The notes: a model not told the origin generated them from the letters alone. 64,000 nt of DNA from Flavobacterium sp. 11 (GCF_002754315.1 NZ_PEFE01000001.1:1736001-1800000); one strand, 5' to 3'. Counted from the stretch's first letter, positions 1 to 10,240 are shown. Translations and numbers: made by a program.

Positions 1-3000
1 AGATTACAAGTTGTTGAATCTTTCCGTGAGTCTAACTTGAACCGTGAGAATCGTCCAGAATGGATGATTATGAAAGTGGTACCAGTTATTCCACCAGAAT
101 TACGTCCGCTTGTGCCACTTGATGGAGGTCGTTTTGCAACTTCAGATTTAAATGATTTATACCGTCGTGTAATTATACGTAACAACCGTTTGAAAAGATT
201 AATGGAGATTAAAGCTCCAGAAGTTATCTTAAGAAACGAAAAACGTATGTTGCAAGAATCTGTAGATTCACTTTTCGATAATACTCGTAAAGCTTCTGCA
301 GTAAAAACAGAATCAAACAGACCATTAAAATCATTATCTGATTCCCTTAAAGGTAAACAAGGACGTTTCCGTCAAAATTTACTTGGAAAACGTGTGGATT
401 ATTCTGCTCGTTCGGTAATTGTTGTTGGACCTGAATTGAAATTATCTGAATGTGGTATCCCAAAAGATATGGCAGCAGAATTATACAAACCTTTCGTTAT
501 CCGTAAATTGATAGAAAGAGGAATTGTAAAAACTGTAAAATCAGCTAAGAAAATAATAGATAAGAAAGAGCCTGTAGTTTGGGATATCCTTGAAAATGTA
601 ATCAAAGGTCACCCAATATTACTGAATCGTGCTCCTACTTTGCACAGATTAGGTATTCAAGCATTCCAACCAAAATTAATTGAAGGAAAAGCAATCCAAT
701 TGCACCCTTTAGTTTGTACTGCATTTAATGCGGATTTTGATGGGGATCAAATGGCAGTTCACTTACCGTTAGGACCAGAAGCTATTTTGGAAGCTCAACT
801 TTTAATGTTGGGTTCTCACAATATCCTGAATCCTGCAAATGGAGCTCCTATCACGGTACCTTCTCAGGATATGGTTTTGGGTCTATACTATATGACCAAA
901 GAACGTTTATCTACTCCAGAGCTTAAAATTTTAGGAGAAGGAATCACTTTTTATTCTGCTGAAGAAGTAAATATTGCTTTGAATGAAGGAAGATTAGAAT
1001 TGAATGCTAGAGTAAAAATTAGAGCAAAAGATTTTAATGAAGCTGGTGAATTAGTATACCAAATTATACAAACAACTGCGGGTCGTGTATTATTTAATGA
1101 AGTAGTACCGGAAGCAGCTGGATATATCAATGATGTATTGACTAAGAAAAACCTTAGAGATATTATCGGTCACGTTTTGAGTTCTACTGATGTACCTACA
1201 ACTGCGGCTTTCTTGGATAACATGAAAGACATGGGGTACAAATTTGCCTTCAAAGGTGGTTTGTCATTCTCTCTTGGGGATATTAGAATTCCAGATCAGA
1301 AACCTAAATTAATTGCCGACGCAAGAGAGCAAGTAGGAGGTATTTCTGCAAATTATAACATGGGTCTTATTACCAATAACGAACGTTACAACCAAGTTAT
1401 TGATGTTTGGACTTCAGCAAATGCTCAATTGACAGAGTTAGCAATGAAAAACATTAGAGAAGACCAACAAGGTTTCAACTCGGTGTACATGATGCTTGAT
1501 TCTGGGGCAAGGGGTTCCAAAGAACAAATTCGTCAGTTAACCGGTATGCGTGGTTTGATGGCTAAGCCTAAAAAATCGACTGCTGGTGGTGGTGAGATTA
1601 TTGAAAACCCGATTCTTTCTAACTTTAAAGAAGGTCTTTCTATCCTTGAGTACTTTATCTCTACTCACGGTGCGCGTAAAGGTCTTGCGGATACGGCATT
1701 GAAAACTGCCGATGCAGGATATTTAACAAGAAGATTGCATGATGTATCTCAAGATGTTATTGTTAACATCGAAGATTGTGGGACATTAAGAGGTGTTGAA
1801 GTATCAGCATTGAAGAAAAATGAGGAAATTGTTGAATCATTAGGAGAAAGAATTTTAGGACGTGTTGTTTTACAAGACGTAATTAATCCTTTAAACAATG
1901 AAGTTTTAGTTCAATCTGGACAACAAATCACAGAAGTTATAATGAAAGCAATTGACGCTTCTCCAATCGAGAAAGTGGAAGTGCGTTCACCATTAACTTG
2001 TGAAGCGTTAAAAGGTATTTGTGCAAAATGTTACGGTAGAAATTTAGCTACTGGTAAAATGACACAAAGAGGAGAAGCAGTTGGTGTTATTGCAGCACAA
2101 TCTATTGGAGAACCTGGTACACAGTTAACATTGCGTACATTCCACGTTGGTGGGGTTGCGGGTGGTATTTCTGAAGAATCAAGCATCATTACCAAATTTA
2201 ATGGTAAACTTGAAATCGAAGATTTAAAAACTGTTAAAGGAGAAGATAGCGAAGGTAATGCAGTTGATATTGTTGTATCTCGTTCTACTGAATTGAAATT
2301 AATCGATGAAAGAACAGGTATCTTATTAAGTACAAATAATATTCCTTACGGTTCAAGTATTTTCGTTAAAGACGGTCAATCTGTTGCTAAAGGAGATGTG
2401 ATTTGTAAATGGGATCCATATAATGGGGTTATCGTTTCTGAATTTACCGGTAAAATTGCTTACGAAGATTTAGAGCAAGGTCAATCATTCATGGTTGAAA
2501 TTGATGAGCAAACTGGTTTCCAAGAAAAAGTAATTTCTGAATCTAGAGCTAAAAAATTAATTCCAACTTTATTGGTTTACGGTAAAGAAGGGGAACTAAT
2601 CCGTTCTTATAACTTACCAGTTGGAGCCCACTTGATGGTTGAAAATGGTGAGAAAATTAAAGCAGGTAAAGTATTGGTAAAAATCCCACGTCGTTCTTCT
2701 AAATCAGGAGATATTACAGGAGGTTTACCTAGAATTACAGAGTTGTTAGAAGCTCGTAATCCTTCAAACCCAGCTGTTGTTTCTGAAATCGATGGTGTTG
2801 TTTCTTTTGGAAAAATCAAAAGAGGTAACCGTGAGATTGTTATCGAATCTAAATTTGGTGACGTTAGAAAATACTTGGTTAAATTATCAAGCCAAATTCT
2901 AGTTCAAGAAAATGACTTCGTAAGAGCAGGGGTGCCTTTATCTGATGGTGCAATTACTCCGGATGATATTTTAAGAATACAAGGACCAGCTGCTGTTCAA

Positions 3001-3603
3001 CAGTATTTGGTAAATGAAATTCAAGAAGTATACCGTTTACAAGGGGTAAAAATCAACGACAAACACTTTGAAGTAGTGATACGTCAAATGATGCGTAAAG
3101 TAAGAGTTCAGGATCCAGGTGATACTTTATTCTTAGAAGATCAATTAATTCACACTAAAGATTTTATCGTTCAAAATGATAAATTATATGGTATGAAAGT
3201 AGTTGAAGATGCTGGAGATTCTAGTGCATTAAAAGAAGGTCAAATTATTACGCCTCGTGAGTTACGTGATGAAAATTCTTTATTGAAACGTACAGATAAA
3301 AATCTTGTTGTAGCTCGTGATGTTGTTACTGCAACAGCAACACCAGTTTTACAAGGTATTACAAGAGCATCGCTTCAAACTAAATCGTTTATTTCTGCTG
3401 CATCTTTCCAAGAAACTACTAAAGTATTGAATGAAGCTGCTGTTGCAGGTAAAATTGATTACTTAGAAGGATTGAAAGAAAATGTAATTGTTGGACATAG
3501 AATCCCTGCCGGAACAGGTATGAGAGAATATGACAATACAATTGTAGGTTCAAAAGAAGATTATAACGACATGATGGCTAACAAAGAAGAATATATTTAT
3601 TAA
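1..3603 (+). CDS. rpoC: DNA-directed RNA polymerase subunit beta' (5' truncated by window)
   Basis: This is the largest RNA polymerase subunit, carrying the catalytic Mg-binding site. The frame is open from base 1, so the N-terminus (zinc ribbon and part of the clamp, probably over 200 residues) lies outside the window. The absolutely conserved catalytic motif NADFDGDQ is encoded at 727-750. The cysteines of the second zinc site follow (DCGT at about 1780, then [16 protein letters not shown] at about 1995-2040). The trigger-loop/bridge-helix region [16 protein letters not shown] is at about 2107-2155. The stop at 3601-3603 is followed after 3 nt by the DUF3467 gene, so the two are probably co-transcribed. 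rpoB should lie just upstream. Confidence 0.98.
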   Translation, partial: RLQVVESFRESNLNRENRPEWMIMKVVPVIPPELRPLVPLDGGRFATSDLNDLYRRVIIRNNRLKRLMEIKAPEVILRNEKRMLQESVDSLFDNTRKASAVKTESNRPLKSLSDSLKGKQGRFRQNLLGKRVDYSARSVIVVGPELKLSECGIPKDMAAELYKPFVIRKLIERGIVKTVKSAKKIIDKKEPVVWDILENVIKGHPILLNRAPTLHRLGIQAFQPKLIEGKAIQLHPLVCTAFNADFDGDQMAVHLPLGPEAILEAQLLMLGSHNILNPANGAPITVPSQDMVLGLYYMTKERLSTPELKILGEGITFYSAEEVNIALNEGRLELNARVKIRAKDFNEAGELVYQIIQTTAGRVLFNEVVPEAAGYINDVLTKKNLRDIIGHVLSSTDVPTTAAFLDNMKDMGYKFAFKGGLSFSLGDIRIPDQKPKLIADAREQVGGISANYNMGLITNNERYNQVIDVWTSANAQLTELAMKNIREDQQGFNSVYMMLDSGARGSKEQIRQLTGMRGLMAKPKKSTAGGGEIIENPILSNFKEGLSILEYFISTHGARKGLADTALKTADAGYLTRRLHDVSQDVIVNIEDCGTLRGVEVSALKKNEEIVESLGERILGRVVLQDVINPLNNEVLVQSGQQITEVIMKAIDASPIEKVEVRSPLTCEALKGICAKCYGRNLATGKMTQRGEAVGVIAAQSIGEPGTQLTLRTFHVGGVAGGISEESSIITKFNGKLEIEDLKTVKGEDSEGNAVDIVVSRSTELKLIDERTGILLSTNNIPYGSSIFVKDGQSVAKGDVICKWDPYNGVIVSEFTGKIAYEDLEQGQSFMVEIDEQTGFQEKVISESRAKKLIPTLLVYGKEGELIRSYNLPVGAHLMVENGEKIKAGKVLVKIPRRSSKSGDITGGLPRITELLEARNPSNPAVVSEIDGVVSFGKIKRGNREIVIESKFGDVRKYLVKLSSQILVQENDFVRAGVPLSDGAITPDDILRIQGPAAVQQYLVNEIQEVYRLQGVKINDKHFEVVIRQMMRKVRVQDPGDTLFLEDQLIHTKDFIVQNDKLYGMKVVEDAGDSSALKEGQIITPRELRDENSLLKRTDKNLVVARDVVTATATPVLQGITRASLQTKSFISAASFQETTKVLNEAAVAGKIDYLEGLKENVIVGHRIPAGTGMREYDNTIVGSKEDYNDMMANKEEYIY

Positions 3604-3606
3604 AAT

Positions 3607-3918
3607 ATGAGTAATTCTAATCAACAACAAGAGCAAATTAATATTGAGCTAGATGAAAAAATTGCTGAAGGAATTTATTCCAACTTGGCAATAATAAATC
3701 ACTCTTCATCAGAGTTTGTTTTAGATTTTGTAAGCATCATGCCTGGTATTCCTAAAGCTAAGGTGAAATCAAGAATTGTCTTGACACCACAACATGCTAA
3801 AAGATTGTTGAAAGCAATAGGAGAAAATATTCACCGTTTTGAAGTCGCTCATGGCGAAATAAAAGACACTGAACAAGCACCAATACCGCTTAACTTCGGT
3901 CCGGCAGGACAAGCATAA
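3607..3918 (+). CDS. DUF3467 family small protein
   Basis: A 103-residue soluble protein that starts 3 nt after the rpoC stop. The central part (EGIYSNLAIINHSSSEFVLDF, then a PGIPKAKVKSRIVLTPQHAKRLLKAIGENI segment) matches the DUF3467 family, which in Bacteroidota commonly sits directly behind rpoC. No catalytic motif or signal peptide is visible and the biochemical role is unknown. Its position suggests co-expression with RNA polymerase. A clear rho-independent terminator follows at 3931-3960, so rpoC-DUF3467 ends a transcription unit. Confidence 0.85.
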   Translation: MSNSNQQQEQINIELDEKIAEGIYSNLAIINHSSSEFVLDFVSIMPGIPKAKVKSRIVLTPQHAKRLLKAIGENIHRFEVAHGEIKDTEQAPIPLNFGPAGQA

Positions 3919-3930
3919 ATTATAAAGAAA

Positions 3931-3960
3931 AAAAAGGCTCCAGAAATGGGGCCTTTTTTT
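3931..3960 (+). terminator. Rho-independent terminator after rpoC-DUF3467
   Basis: The hairpin pairs AAAAAGGCTCC with GGGGCCTTTTT (one G-T wobble) around a short AGAAAT loop. It is followed by a run of seven T, 12 nt after the DUF3467 stop. Confidence 0.85.
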
Positions 3961-4267
3961 GTTTATATATTAGTCACTTAATTAGTAACTATACGTTTTG
4001 ATTTAAATATGTATTTCAGAACAATTTCAATATTCTCCAGCAATCGTTCTTGAAATTTTGTATTTCTGAAAAAAAATCTAACAATACTTTTTATTTGATA
4101 AATTGATATTAAGAAACTATTAAATTCAGGGTCTTGATAACAAGTTTGTGTTTTAAACGATTATTAAGGTGCTTCATCGAAAATATTTTTTGCTCGTAAA
4201 TAAATGATATACTTTCGTTCTCGAGATAGGGAATTAAATCCTATCCATCATAAAAAAACGAATTGTT
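3961..4267. other. AT-rich intergenic stretch upstream of the secreted small protein
   Basis: About 300 nt of very AT-rich DNA between the rpoC operon terminator and the next gene. Apart from the promoter candidate at 4190-4217 I see no ORF, RNA gene or repeat in it. Confidence 0.6.
4190..4217 (+). promoter_or_regulatory. Candidate Bacteroidota-type promoter (TTG-N17-TACTTTCG)
   Basis: A TTG at 4190-4192 is spaced 17 nt from TACTTTCG at 4210-4217. This is one mismatch from the flavobacterial -7 consensus TAnnTTTG with its -33 TTG. The position gives a leader of about 45 nt before the ATG at 4268. Confidence 0.55.
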
Positions 4268-4627
4268 ATGAAATATTTTTCTTTAAAAGCGGACACTAAA
4301 GGGATTTCTAATCTCTTGATAATGTTTGTTTTTGTATTAATGTCAAACGTATCTGTATTTGGTCAATCTGCTCAAAAGCTAGTTGATGGTAATACTGTTG
4401 AAGTTAACAGTAATTCAAAAAAAGAAAGTGTTTCAGCAGTTTCATCTTCAAATAGTATGAATTTCGTACTATGGTTTATGGGGACAAAACAAGATCCAAA
4501 CGGTACAATCTCTAAAGAAAGTACAAATACAAAAATACAGGTTATAACATCTGGTTCTGCTCCAAACCGTTTGTTGATCAAAGCTTTTTTAAAGAAAGCC
4601 GTAGATTCTGACAGTATGATTTCTTAA
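4268..4627 (+). CDS. Small secreted protein of unknown function
   Basis: A 119-residue protein with an N-terminal hydrophobic segment (ISNLLIMFVFVLMSNVSVFGQ, roughly residues 14-34) ending in an AFGQ/VFGQ-like cleavage site typical of Flavobacterium signal peptides. The mature part is short, rich in Ser, Thr, Asn and Lys, with a SMNFVLWFMGTKQDPNG block and a C-terminal NRLLIKAFLKKAVDSDSM segment. I recognise no family. It is monocistronic: it has its own promoter-like element at 4190-4217 and a strong terminator at 4655-4690. It is real as a gene because of the ATG, signal peptide and flanking signals, but the function is unknown. Confidence 0.7.
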   Translation: MKYFSLKADTKGISNLLIMFVFVLMSNVSVFGQSAQKLVDGNTVEVNSNSKKESVSAVSSSNSMNFVLWFMGTKQDPNGTISKESTNTKIQVITSGSAPNRLLIKAFLKKAVDSDSMIS

Positions 4628-4654
4628 GTGGAGGTTTATTTTAAAAGGTATATA

Positions 4655-4690
4655 AAAAAAACGCTAATTTTTAATTAGCGTTTTTTTTTG
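4655..4690. terminator. Bidirectional terminator between convergent genes
   Basis: The perfect stem AACGCTAAT/ATTAGCGTT around a TTTTA loop is flanked by A-tracts on the left and T-tracts on the right. It can stop both the + strand small secreted gene and the - strand prfC. Confidence 0.85.
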
Positions 4691-4710
4691 TAATTATTTT
4701 AAAAAATATT

Positions 4711-6300
4711 TTATTCAAATTCTGAAGTAAAGTATAATTTTACATTCGGATATTTATTCTGTGTCATCTGGATTGTAAAATCAGAATCGGCTAGAAATAC
4801 TAATTGTCCGTACTTATCATGTGCTAAGAACTTTTGTTTGATTCTTCTAAATTCTTTAAATTCATCGCTTTTTGGATCGTTAGGTTTTACCCAACAAGCT
4901 TTGTGAACAGGGAAATTTTCATAGGTACATTTTGCGCCATATTCATGTTCCAAACGATACTGAATCACCTCATATTGAAGTGCACCAACCGTACCAATTA
5001 TTTTTCTGTTGTTCATTTCCAGTGTAAATAACTGCGCAACACCTTCGTCCATCAACTGATCAATTCCTTTGTCCAATTGTTTGGCTTTCATTGGATCAGC
5101 ATTATTAATATATCTAAAGTGTTCCGGTGAGAAACTTGGAATTCCCTTGAAGCTCATGATTTCCCCTTCGGTCAACGTATCTCCAATTTTGAAATTTCCG
5201 GTGTCATGTAAACCAACAATATCACCAGGATAGGATATGTCTACAATTTCTTTTTTTTCTGCAAAAAAAGCATTCGGACTCGAGAATTTTAAATTTTTCT
5301 TCTGGCGAACGTGATAATACGGTTTATTTCTTTCGAAAGTTCCAGAAACAATTTTTATAAAGGCCAGACGGTCTCGGTGTTTTGGATCCATATTGGCGTG
5401 GATTTTAAAAACAAATCCAGTCATTTTTTCTTCTTTTGGATCTACCAATCGTGTCTCAGAATCTTTTGGCCTCGGTGATGGAGCAATCTGAACAAAACAG
5501 TCCAATAATTCTCTTACACCAAAATTATTCAATGCCGAACCAAAAAATACAGGTTGTAGTTTTCCGTCTAAATAATCCTGACGATCAAATTTTGGATACA
5601 CTTCGTCAATCAGCTCTAGTTCTTCTCGAAGTTTATCAGCAGGTTTCTGCCCGATGATTTTCTCTAATTCTGGATTTTGAACATCAGAGAAAGCTATAGT
5701 TTCTTCAATGTTTTTACGGCTGTCTCCACTAAATAAGTTGATGTTTTGTTCCCATAGATTATAAATACCTTGAAAATCATAACCCATTCCTATTGGAAAA
5801 CTTAATGGCGTAACGGTTAAACCCAGTTTTTGTTCCACTTCATCCATCAAGTCAAAAGCATCTTTCCCTTCACGGTCTAATTTGTTGATGAATACGATTA
5901 TTGGAATTTTTCGCATTCTACAAACAGCTACTAATTTTTCCGTTTGTTCCTCAACACCTTTGGCAACGTCAATTACAACAATAACGCTGTCAACAGCAGT
6001 TAATGTTCTAAAAGTGTCCTCTGCAAAATCCTTGTGTCCGGGAGTATCGAGAATATTTATTTTTTTGTCTTTATAATTGAATGCTAAAACCGAAGTAGAA
6101 ACCGAAATTCCTCTTTGGCGTTCAATTTCCATAAAGTCACTGGTAGCACCTTTTTTAATTTTATTATTCTTTACGGCACCTGCTTCTTGAATTGCACCAC
6201 CAAAAAGGAGGAGTTTCTCAGTAAGTGTTGTTTTTCCGGCATCAGGATGTGAGATAATCCCGAAAGTTCTTCTGCGTTGTATTTCTTCTAAAAAGCCCAT
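4711..6300 (-). CDS. prfC: Peptide chain release factor 3 (RF-3)
   Basis: A translational GTPase that recycles RF1/RF2 from the ribosome after termination. The G1 motif SHPDAGKTT lies at about residues 16-24 of the chosen start, G3 is DTPGHKDF and G4 is NKLDRE. The C-terminal RF3 domain (EVIQYRLEHEYGAKCTYENF) is complete. From the ATG at 6300 the product is 529 residues, the usual RF3 length. A longer frame opens at a TTG at 6321, but that TTG lies inside the -7 element TACTTTTG (6319-6326), so I reject it. The gene is monocistronic, with no partner genes adjacent. Confidence 0.95.
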   Translation of the reverse strand: MGFLEEIQRRRTFGIISHPDAGKTTLTEKLLLFGGAIQEAGAVKNNKIKKGATSDFMEIERQRGISVSTSVLAFNYKDKKINILDTPGHKDFAEDTFRTLTAVDSVIVVIDVAKGVEEQTEKLVAVCRMRKIPIIVFINKLDREGKDAFDLMDEVEQKLGLTVTPLSFPIGMGYDFQGIYNLWEQNINLFSGDSRKNIEETIAFSDVQNPELEKIIGQKPADKLREELELIDEVYPKFDRQDYLDGKLQPVFFGSALNNFGVRELLDCFVQIAPSPRPKDSETRLVDPKEEKMTGFVFKIHANMDPKHRDRLAFIKIVSGTFERNKPYYHVRQKKNLKFSSPNAFFAEKKEIVDISYPGDIVGLHDTGNFKIGDTLTEGEIMSFKGIPSFSPEHFRYINNADPMKAKQLDKGIDQLMDEGVAQLFTLEMNNRKIIGTVGALQYEVIQYRLEHEYGAKCTYENFPVHKACWVKPNDPKSDEFKEFRRIKQKFLAHDKYGQLVFLADSDFTIQMTQNKYPNVKLYFTSEFE

Positions 6301-6318
6301 ATTTGTATAAATAGTTTG

Positions 6319-6326
6319 CAAAAGTA
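6319..6326 (-). promoter_or_regulatory. -7 element (TACTTTTG) of prfC
   Basis: A perfect TAnnTTTG match on the minus strand, 18 nt upstream of the ATG at 6300. No well-spaced TTG -33 box is evident. It supports the shorter prfC start. Confidence 0.5.
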
Positions 6327-6442
6327 CTATTTATAAATGCCAATTAAAAAAATTGTATACTCTAAATGGAGTAGGTGAGTTTTGAAGTTGCAATTCATGT
6401 GATTTTAAATCAATATTAGTGTTGTGAAGATTTACTAACTGA

Positions 6443-6476
6443 TAAAAAAAGGCTGCCTTTTCAGACAGCCTTGATG
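6443..6476 (-). terminator. Terminator of the amylase gene
   Basis: Read on the minus strand, AAGGCTG pairs with CAGCCTT around TCTGAAAAGG, followed by a run of T. It lies 12 nt past the amylase stop. Confidence 0.75.
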
Positions 6477-6487
6477 GTATTTATGTG

Positions 6488-7930
6488 TTACATATTGATT
6501 GACCAAACAGAATATCCATTTGGCGGACACTGAATTTTAACCCATTTATCGCCTTGGGTTGTTGGAAACCAAGTTGAATTTCCTGTGAAATCTTTGATTT
6601 GTGCATTAGCCCAATTCGTTTGAATCCATCTTTCTTGCCAAGTTGATGAGTTGTTAATGTAAACCACTAAACCTGGATTTCCATTATAACCATTTCTTCG
6701 AGCGATATATTCATCAGTATCGGTGTATAAAATAGAAGTTGTTCCCGTTCCTTTATTGTTGTGTATCCAAATAAGATTATCCATTTTCGCTTTATTCAAC
6801 CATTCTTCATAATCTCTGTAAAAAATAGTTGGATATCCTTCGTGAGTCAAAATATAAGCATACGCTAACTCTTTTTTCCAAATTTCATCGGTGTCATGAT
6901 TAGAAACGAAAGTAACTGCTTTGTAAGGATTTCTCTTCCACATCATGTCATCATTCAAAAGATTTAAATTGTTTCCGTCGAATGCATCGTTCATTTTATA
7001 ATAACAGGCAAAGTCAAAAACAGAACTATTGGCATTATTTGCCCAATCATTCAGTATGTTTACGTTAGAATCCCATAACTCACCAACGGAGAATCCACCC
7101 ACGTTTGCATTCCAATCTTTTATGACCCAAGGTGCAAAACCTTTAACGTAATCAAATCTCCATCCGTCAAATTTCATCGTATTTTTGTAATATTTACCAA
7201 CTCCGTCTGCTCTTTTCCAAAGCCAGTCTTGAACATTTGGTACCACGTGAGCTAAGTCAGGAAAACCTCCAAAAGCACCTTCATCATTATTTCCGTATGC
7301 ATTTTTATAAAAATCAGCACTGGTTCTAGGGAATTTGCCAGAAGCGACACCGGTAAAATTAGTATAGGTTTGCGTTCCAGTAAAAGGATTGTTTTCTAAT
7401 TGCCCGCCGCTATTGTGATTTAAAACCATATCAGCATATACTTGCATGTTTTCGGCGTGCACTTTTGTTATCAGACTTTCTAGTTCTGTACGGGAACCGA
7501 ATCTTGTTTCTACAGTTCCATTTTGATTGTAATTACCAAAATCAAAATAATCTGTAGGATCATATCCCATTGAAAAAGCACCATTTTGTGCTTTGGATAC
7601 GGGAGGAAGCCAGATAGAACCAATCCCGGCATTTGACCAAGCCGTTATTTTGGCGTTAACAGTATTCCACCAGTTGCCGCCGGCAGGAACGTCCCAATAG
7701 AATGCTTGCATCATAACACCACCGCCAGGATTTGCAACATATCTTCCGGTTGTGGAATTAGCAGATTTTCCGGTGCTGAATGGTTGTCCGTCGTGATGCG
7801 TAACATTGATTACTTTGAATTGTGAAGCTGCAGCAGCAGAATCAGTTGTCAGATCGTCATTCGAATTACACGAATACATACCAACTAATAAGGCTGATAA
7901 TAGATACGCTTTGAAATTTAGTTTTTTCAT
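6488..7930 (-). CDS. Alpha-amylase, GH13 (archaeal-type subfamily), lipoprotein
   Basis: A 480-residue glycoside hydrolase that cleaves alpha-1,4-glucans. The N-terminus has a lipoprotein signal with the lipidated Cys at 21 (VGMYSC), so the enzyme is probably anchored to the outer membrane. The four GH13 regions are visible: DMVLNHN at about 167-173; GWRFDYVKG with nucleophile Asp260; GELWD with acid/base Glu284; and FVSNHDTDE with the transition-state Asp346. The blocks GGVMMQAFYWDVP and SMGYDP, and the C-terminal NGYSVWSI, strongly resemble secreted Pyrococcus/Thermococcus amylases (GH13_7 from memory). The Cys/His zinc ligands of the archaeal enzymes near EGAFGGFPD are not conserved here. 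It is monocistronic with no Sus partners nearby. Confidence 0.93.
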   Translation of the reverse strand: MKKLNFKAYLLSALLVGMYSCNSNDDLTTDSAAAASQFKVINVTHHDGQPFSTGKSANSTTGRYVANPGGGVMMQAFYWDVPAGGNWWNTVNAKITAWSNAGIGSIWLPPVSKAQNGAFSMGYDPTDYFDFGNYNQNGTVETRFGSRTELESLITKVHAENMQVYADMVLNHNSGGQLENNPFTGTQTYTNFTGVASGKFPRTSADFYKNAYGNNDEGAFGGFPDLAHVVPNVQDWLWKRADGVGKYYKNTMKFDGWRFDYVKGFAPWVIKDWNANVGGFSVGELWDSNVNILNDWANNANSSVFDFACYYKMNDAFDGNNLNLLNDDMMWKRNPYKAVTFVSNHDTDEIWKKELAYAYILTHEGYPTIFYRDYEEWLNKAKMDNLIWIHNNKGTGTTSILYTDTDEYIARRNGYNGNPGLVVYINNSSTWQERWIQTNWANAQIKDFTGNSTWFPTTQGDKWVKIQCPPNGYSVWSINM

Positions 7931-8502
7931 AAAAGGAATAAATTTGGTTAAATAATAGATTTTGGAGTATTAATTGAAAATAGTATACAATATGAATTTT
8001 AGATTTTTTTTAAGGTTAGGAATTAAAACTCATTTTATTAAAATCAAAAAAATAAATCGAATAATTATTATAAATTTATTTTTAAGTTTAATTTTTTAAT
8101 AATAAATCACTTTTTTAGCTAATTTATACAAATTCTTACGTGATGAGTATGCGAATTTTTTTAATTCTTAACGAAAACGTTGTAGTGTTTGCAACTTTTT
8201 GAATATACTGCTAAAAATGAGAAATTTAAGCCCTGTTTTTTAATGCTTTTTCTGTTTTCGGAATGTTTTTAAAGCAAAACTCGATTTGGAACAAATGAAA
8301 TAGTAGAAAAAAGAAAAGTAGATTTTACTAAAAAGTGTAATGTTTGAAAAAGGGAAATAAAATGATACTGTTACAATTTAATAATGCACAACGGTGATTT
8401 TAATTTCGCCACTTCTAATGTTCAGTTTCTTTACGATTTAGGAGCTGAATATCGCAATCAATAAATGCGTTTATAATTTTTTGTTAATAGTAGGTAGGAA
8501 AC

Positions 8503-8532
8503 TTGTATTATGTAATTGAATTGTTATTTTTG
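8503..8532 (+). promoter_or_regulatory. Candidate promoter upstream of the PpiC foldase (TTG-N19-TATTTTTG)
   Basis: A TTG at 8503-8505 and a perfect TAnnTTTG match (TATTTTTG, 8525-8532) are 19 nt apart. It would give a leader of about 170 nt. Confidence 0.4.
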
Positions 8533-8602
8533 TTCGTTTTAAATTTAAAGAATGGTAAGAAATTGTATTATAAATTCAATTCGCTTCTTGATTCTTAAAG
8601 TG

Positions 8603-8610
8603 TATATTTG
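8603..8610 (+). promoter_or_regulatory. Second -7 element (TATATTTG) upstream of the PpiC foldase
   Basis: A perfect TAnnTTTG match closer to the gene than the 8525 element. The nearest TTG (8588-8590) is too close for a standard -33 box. Confidence 0.4.
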
Positions 8611-8711
8611 CCAAAATTATTCTGGCCTTTATAAAACAGGTTTAAAGACAGTTGAATAGGGATGTTTTACAATAAATACAAATTATAATAATGCCAATAA
8701 ATAAAATACAA

Positions 8712-10121
8712 ATGAGATCCATCAATAATAGAATTGCACTTACTTTTTTTGTTTTGCTTTTTTCCAGTGTTGTAGCAAGTGCTCAAGAAATTATTAAGGA
8801 TAGTGTCATTACTCCGGTTAAAAAAATCCAATCCAATCAAAAACAAAAAATTGACGGTGTAATTGCCACGGTTGGGGATTATATCATACTTGATTCTGAT
8901 ATTGATAAGTCGTATCTTGAAATTTCGACTCAAGGTGGATCTGTAAAAGACATTACAAGATGTCAAATGTTAGGTAAATTATTGGAAGATAAATTATATG
9001 CACATCAAGCTATTCAAGATAGTATCGTAGTTACAGATGCTGAAGTGAAAGGTATGATGGAAGATCGTTTGAACTATATGGTAGAGCAAATAGGATCTTT
9101 GGACAAAGTGGTTAAGTATTACAAAAAAGATTCTGAGGAAGAATTCAGAACTTACTTCTCTGATATTTTAAAAGAAGGTAAGTTAAGTTCAGAAATGCAA
9201 AAGAAAATTGTTGATGCTGTAGAAATCACTCCTGAAGAAGTGCGTAATTATTTCAAAACAATACCTGCCACTGATCTTCCTTTCTTTGGTGTAGAATTAG
9301 AAGTAGCGCAAATTGTGGTTACTCCTAAAGTTTCGGATGCCGATAAACAAAAAGTAATTGATAAACTGAATGGTTTTAAAAAGGAAATAGAAGAAGGTTC
9401 TAGTTTTTCTACAAAAGCGGTTTTATATTCTCAAGATCCGGGTTCAAGATCGAATGGAGGGTTTTATAAAATGAATCGTAAAACTCCATTTGTAAAAGAG
9501 TTTAAAGATGTTGCGTTTAGTCTTGCTGAAGGAGAAATTTCTGCTCCTTTTCAAACAGATTTTGGATATCATATCATTTATGTAGAAAAAATTAAAGGGC
9601 AAGAAATAGAATTACGTCATATATTATTGACACCAACAGTTACTGAAGAAGCGTTGAATGAAGCTAAAGAGAAAATTACTTTGATTAAAAAAAGAATCGA
9701 AGATAAAGAAATCACTTTTGCAGATGCAGCCAGAACATTATCTGATGAGAAAGAAACTAGAGCCAATGGTGGAGCTTTAATCAATCCAAAAACACAAGAT
9801 ACTCGTTTTGAGTTGACTAAGCTGGATCCTACTTTTTATAGTCAAGTTTCTAATTTAAAAGAGGGTGAAGTTTCTGCTCCAATATTAGAACAAGGTGAGG
9901 AAGGAAAGAAAACATTCAAACTAATTACTGTTACAAATAGAATAGATGAGCATGCAGCAGATTATGCCAAAGATTACATCAAGATAAAAGACTTGGCTTT
10001 AAAAAGCAAACAAATTACGACTATTGGAAAATGGTTTGATGAAAAGATTAAAGAAACGTACATCAAAATCATTGGAGAATATAGAGATTGTGATTTTACA
10101 AACAATTGGCTTAAAAAATAG
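8712..10121 (+). CDS. Periplasmic peptidyl-prolyl isomerase, SurA/PpiC type
   Basis: An exported foldase of about 469 residues. Its likely role is chaperoning outer-membrane proteins. The ATG at 8712 gives a canonical signal peptide (MRSINNRIALTFFVLLFSSVVASA); an in-frame ATG at 8691 would add seven residues. A SurA-like N-terminal region (IDGVIATVGDYIILDSDI) is followed by two parvulin domains. The first runs to about GYHIIYVEKIKGQEIELRHILL and the second has FADAARTLSDEKETRANGGAL. The parvulin pattern S-x-D-P-G-S-R-x-N-G-G-F-Y is clear in the first domain. The C-terminus (CDFTNNWLKK) looks complete. It is followed by a terminator, so it is probably transcribed alone. Confidence 0.9.
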   Translation: MRSINNRIALTFFVLLFSSVVASAQEIIKDSVITPVKKIQSNQKQKIDGVIATVGDYIILDSDIDKSYLEISTQGGSVKDITRCQMLGKLLEDKLYAHQAIQDSIVVTDAEVKGMMEDRLNYMVEQIGSLDKVVKYYKKDSEEEFRTYFSDILKEGKLSSEMQKKIVDAVEITPEEVRNYFKTIPATDLPFFGVELEVAQIVVTPKVSDADKQKVIDKLNGFKKEIEEGSSFSTKAVLYSQDPGSRSNGGFYKMNRKTPFVKEFKDVAFSLAEGEISAPFQTDFGYHIIYVEKIKGQEIELRHILLTPTVTEEALNEAKEKITLIKKRIEDKEITFADAARTLSDEKETRANGGALINPKTQDTRFELTKLDPTFYSQVSNLKEGEVSAPILEQGEEGKKTFKLITVTNRIDEHAADYAKDYIKIKDLALKSKQITTIGKWFDEKIKETYIKIIGEYRDCDFTNNWLKK

Positions 10122-10178
10122 TTTTCTTAATCATTTACCAGATTGGAATTAGGAATAAAAATTTTTCAATAAATAAAT

Positions 10179-10220
10179 AAAAAGAGTTAGTTTTATGATT
10201 TCATAACGCTAACTCTTTTT
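10179..10220 (+). terminator. Terminator after the PpiC foldase
   Basis: AAAAAGAGTTAG pairs perfectly with CTAACTCTTTTT around a 17-18 nt loop. It lies about 57 nt after the stop and 20 nt before the MoxR start. Confidence 0.75.
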
Positions 10221-10240
10221 AATTTTAAAATACTTAATAC

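Larger units (their letters stand above)
7931..8690. other. 760-nt AT-rich divergent intergenic region
   Basis: It separates the amylase (-) from the PpiC foldase (+). It carries two -7-like elements facing right (8525-8532 and 8603-8610). I see no ORF of convincing length, no RNA gene and no clear repeat. The base composition is extremely AT-rich between 7970 and 8200. Confidence 0.55.

Noticed and set aside
7855..7880. 13-mer GAATTACACGAAT shared with 48274-48286
   Set aside because: One copy codes for the amylase signal region and the other is intergenic. No extended similarity is seen, so it is likely chance.
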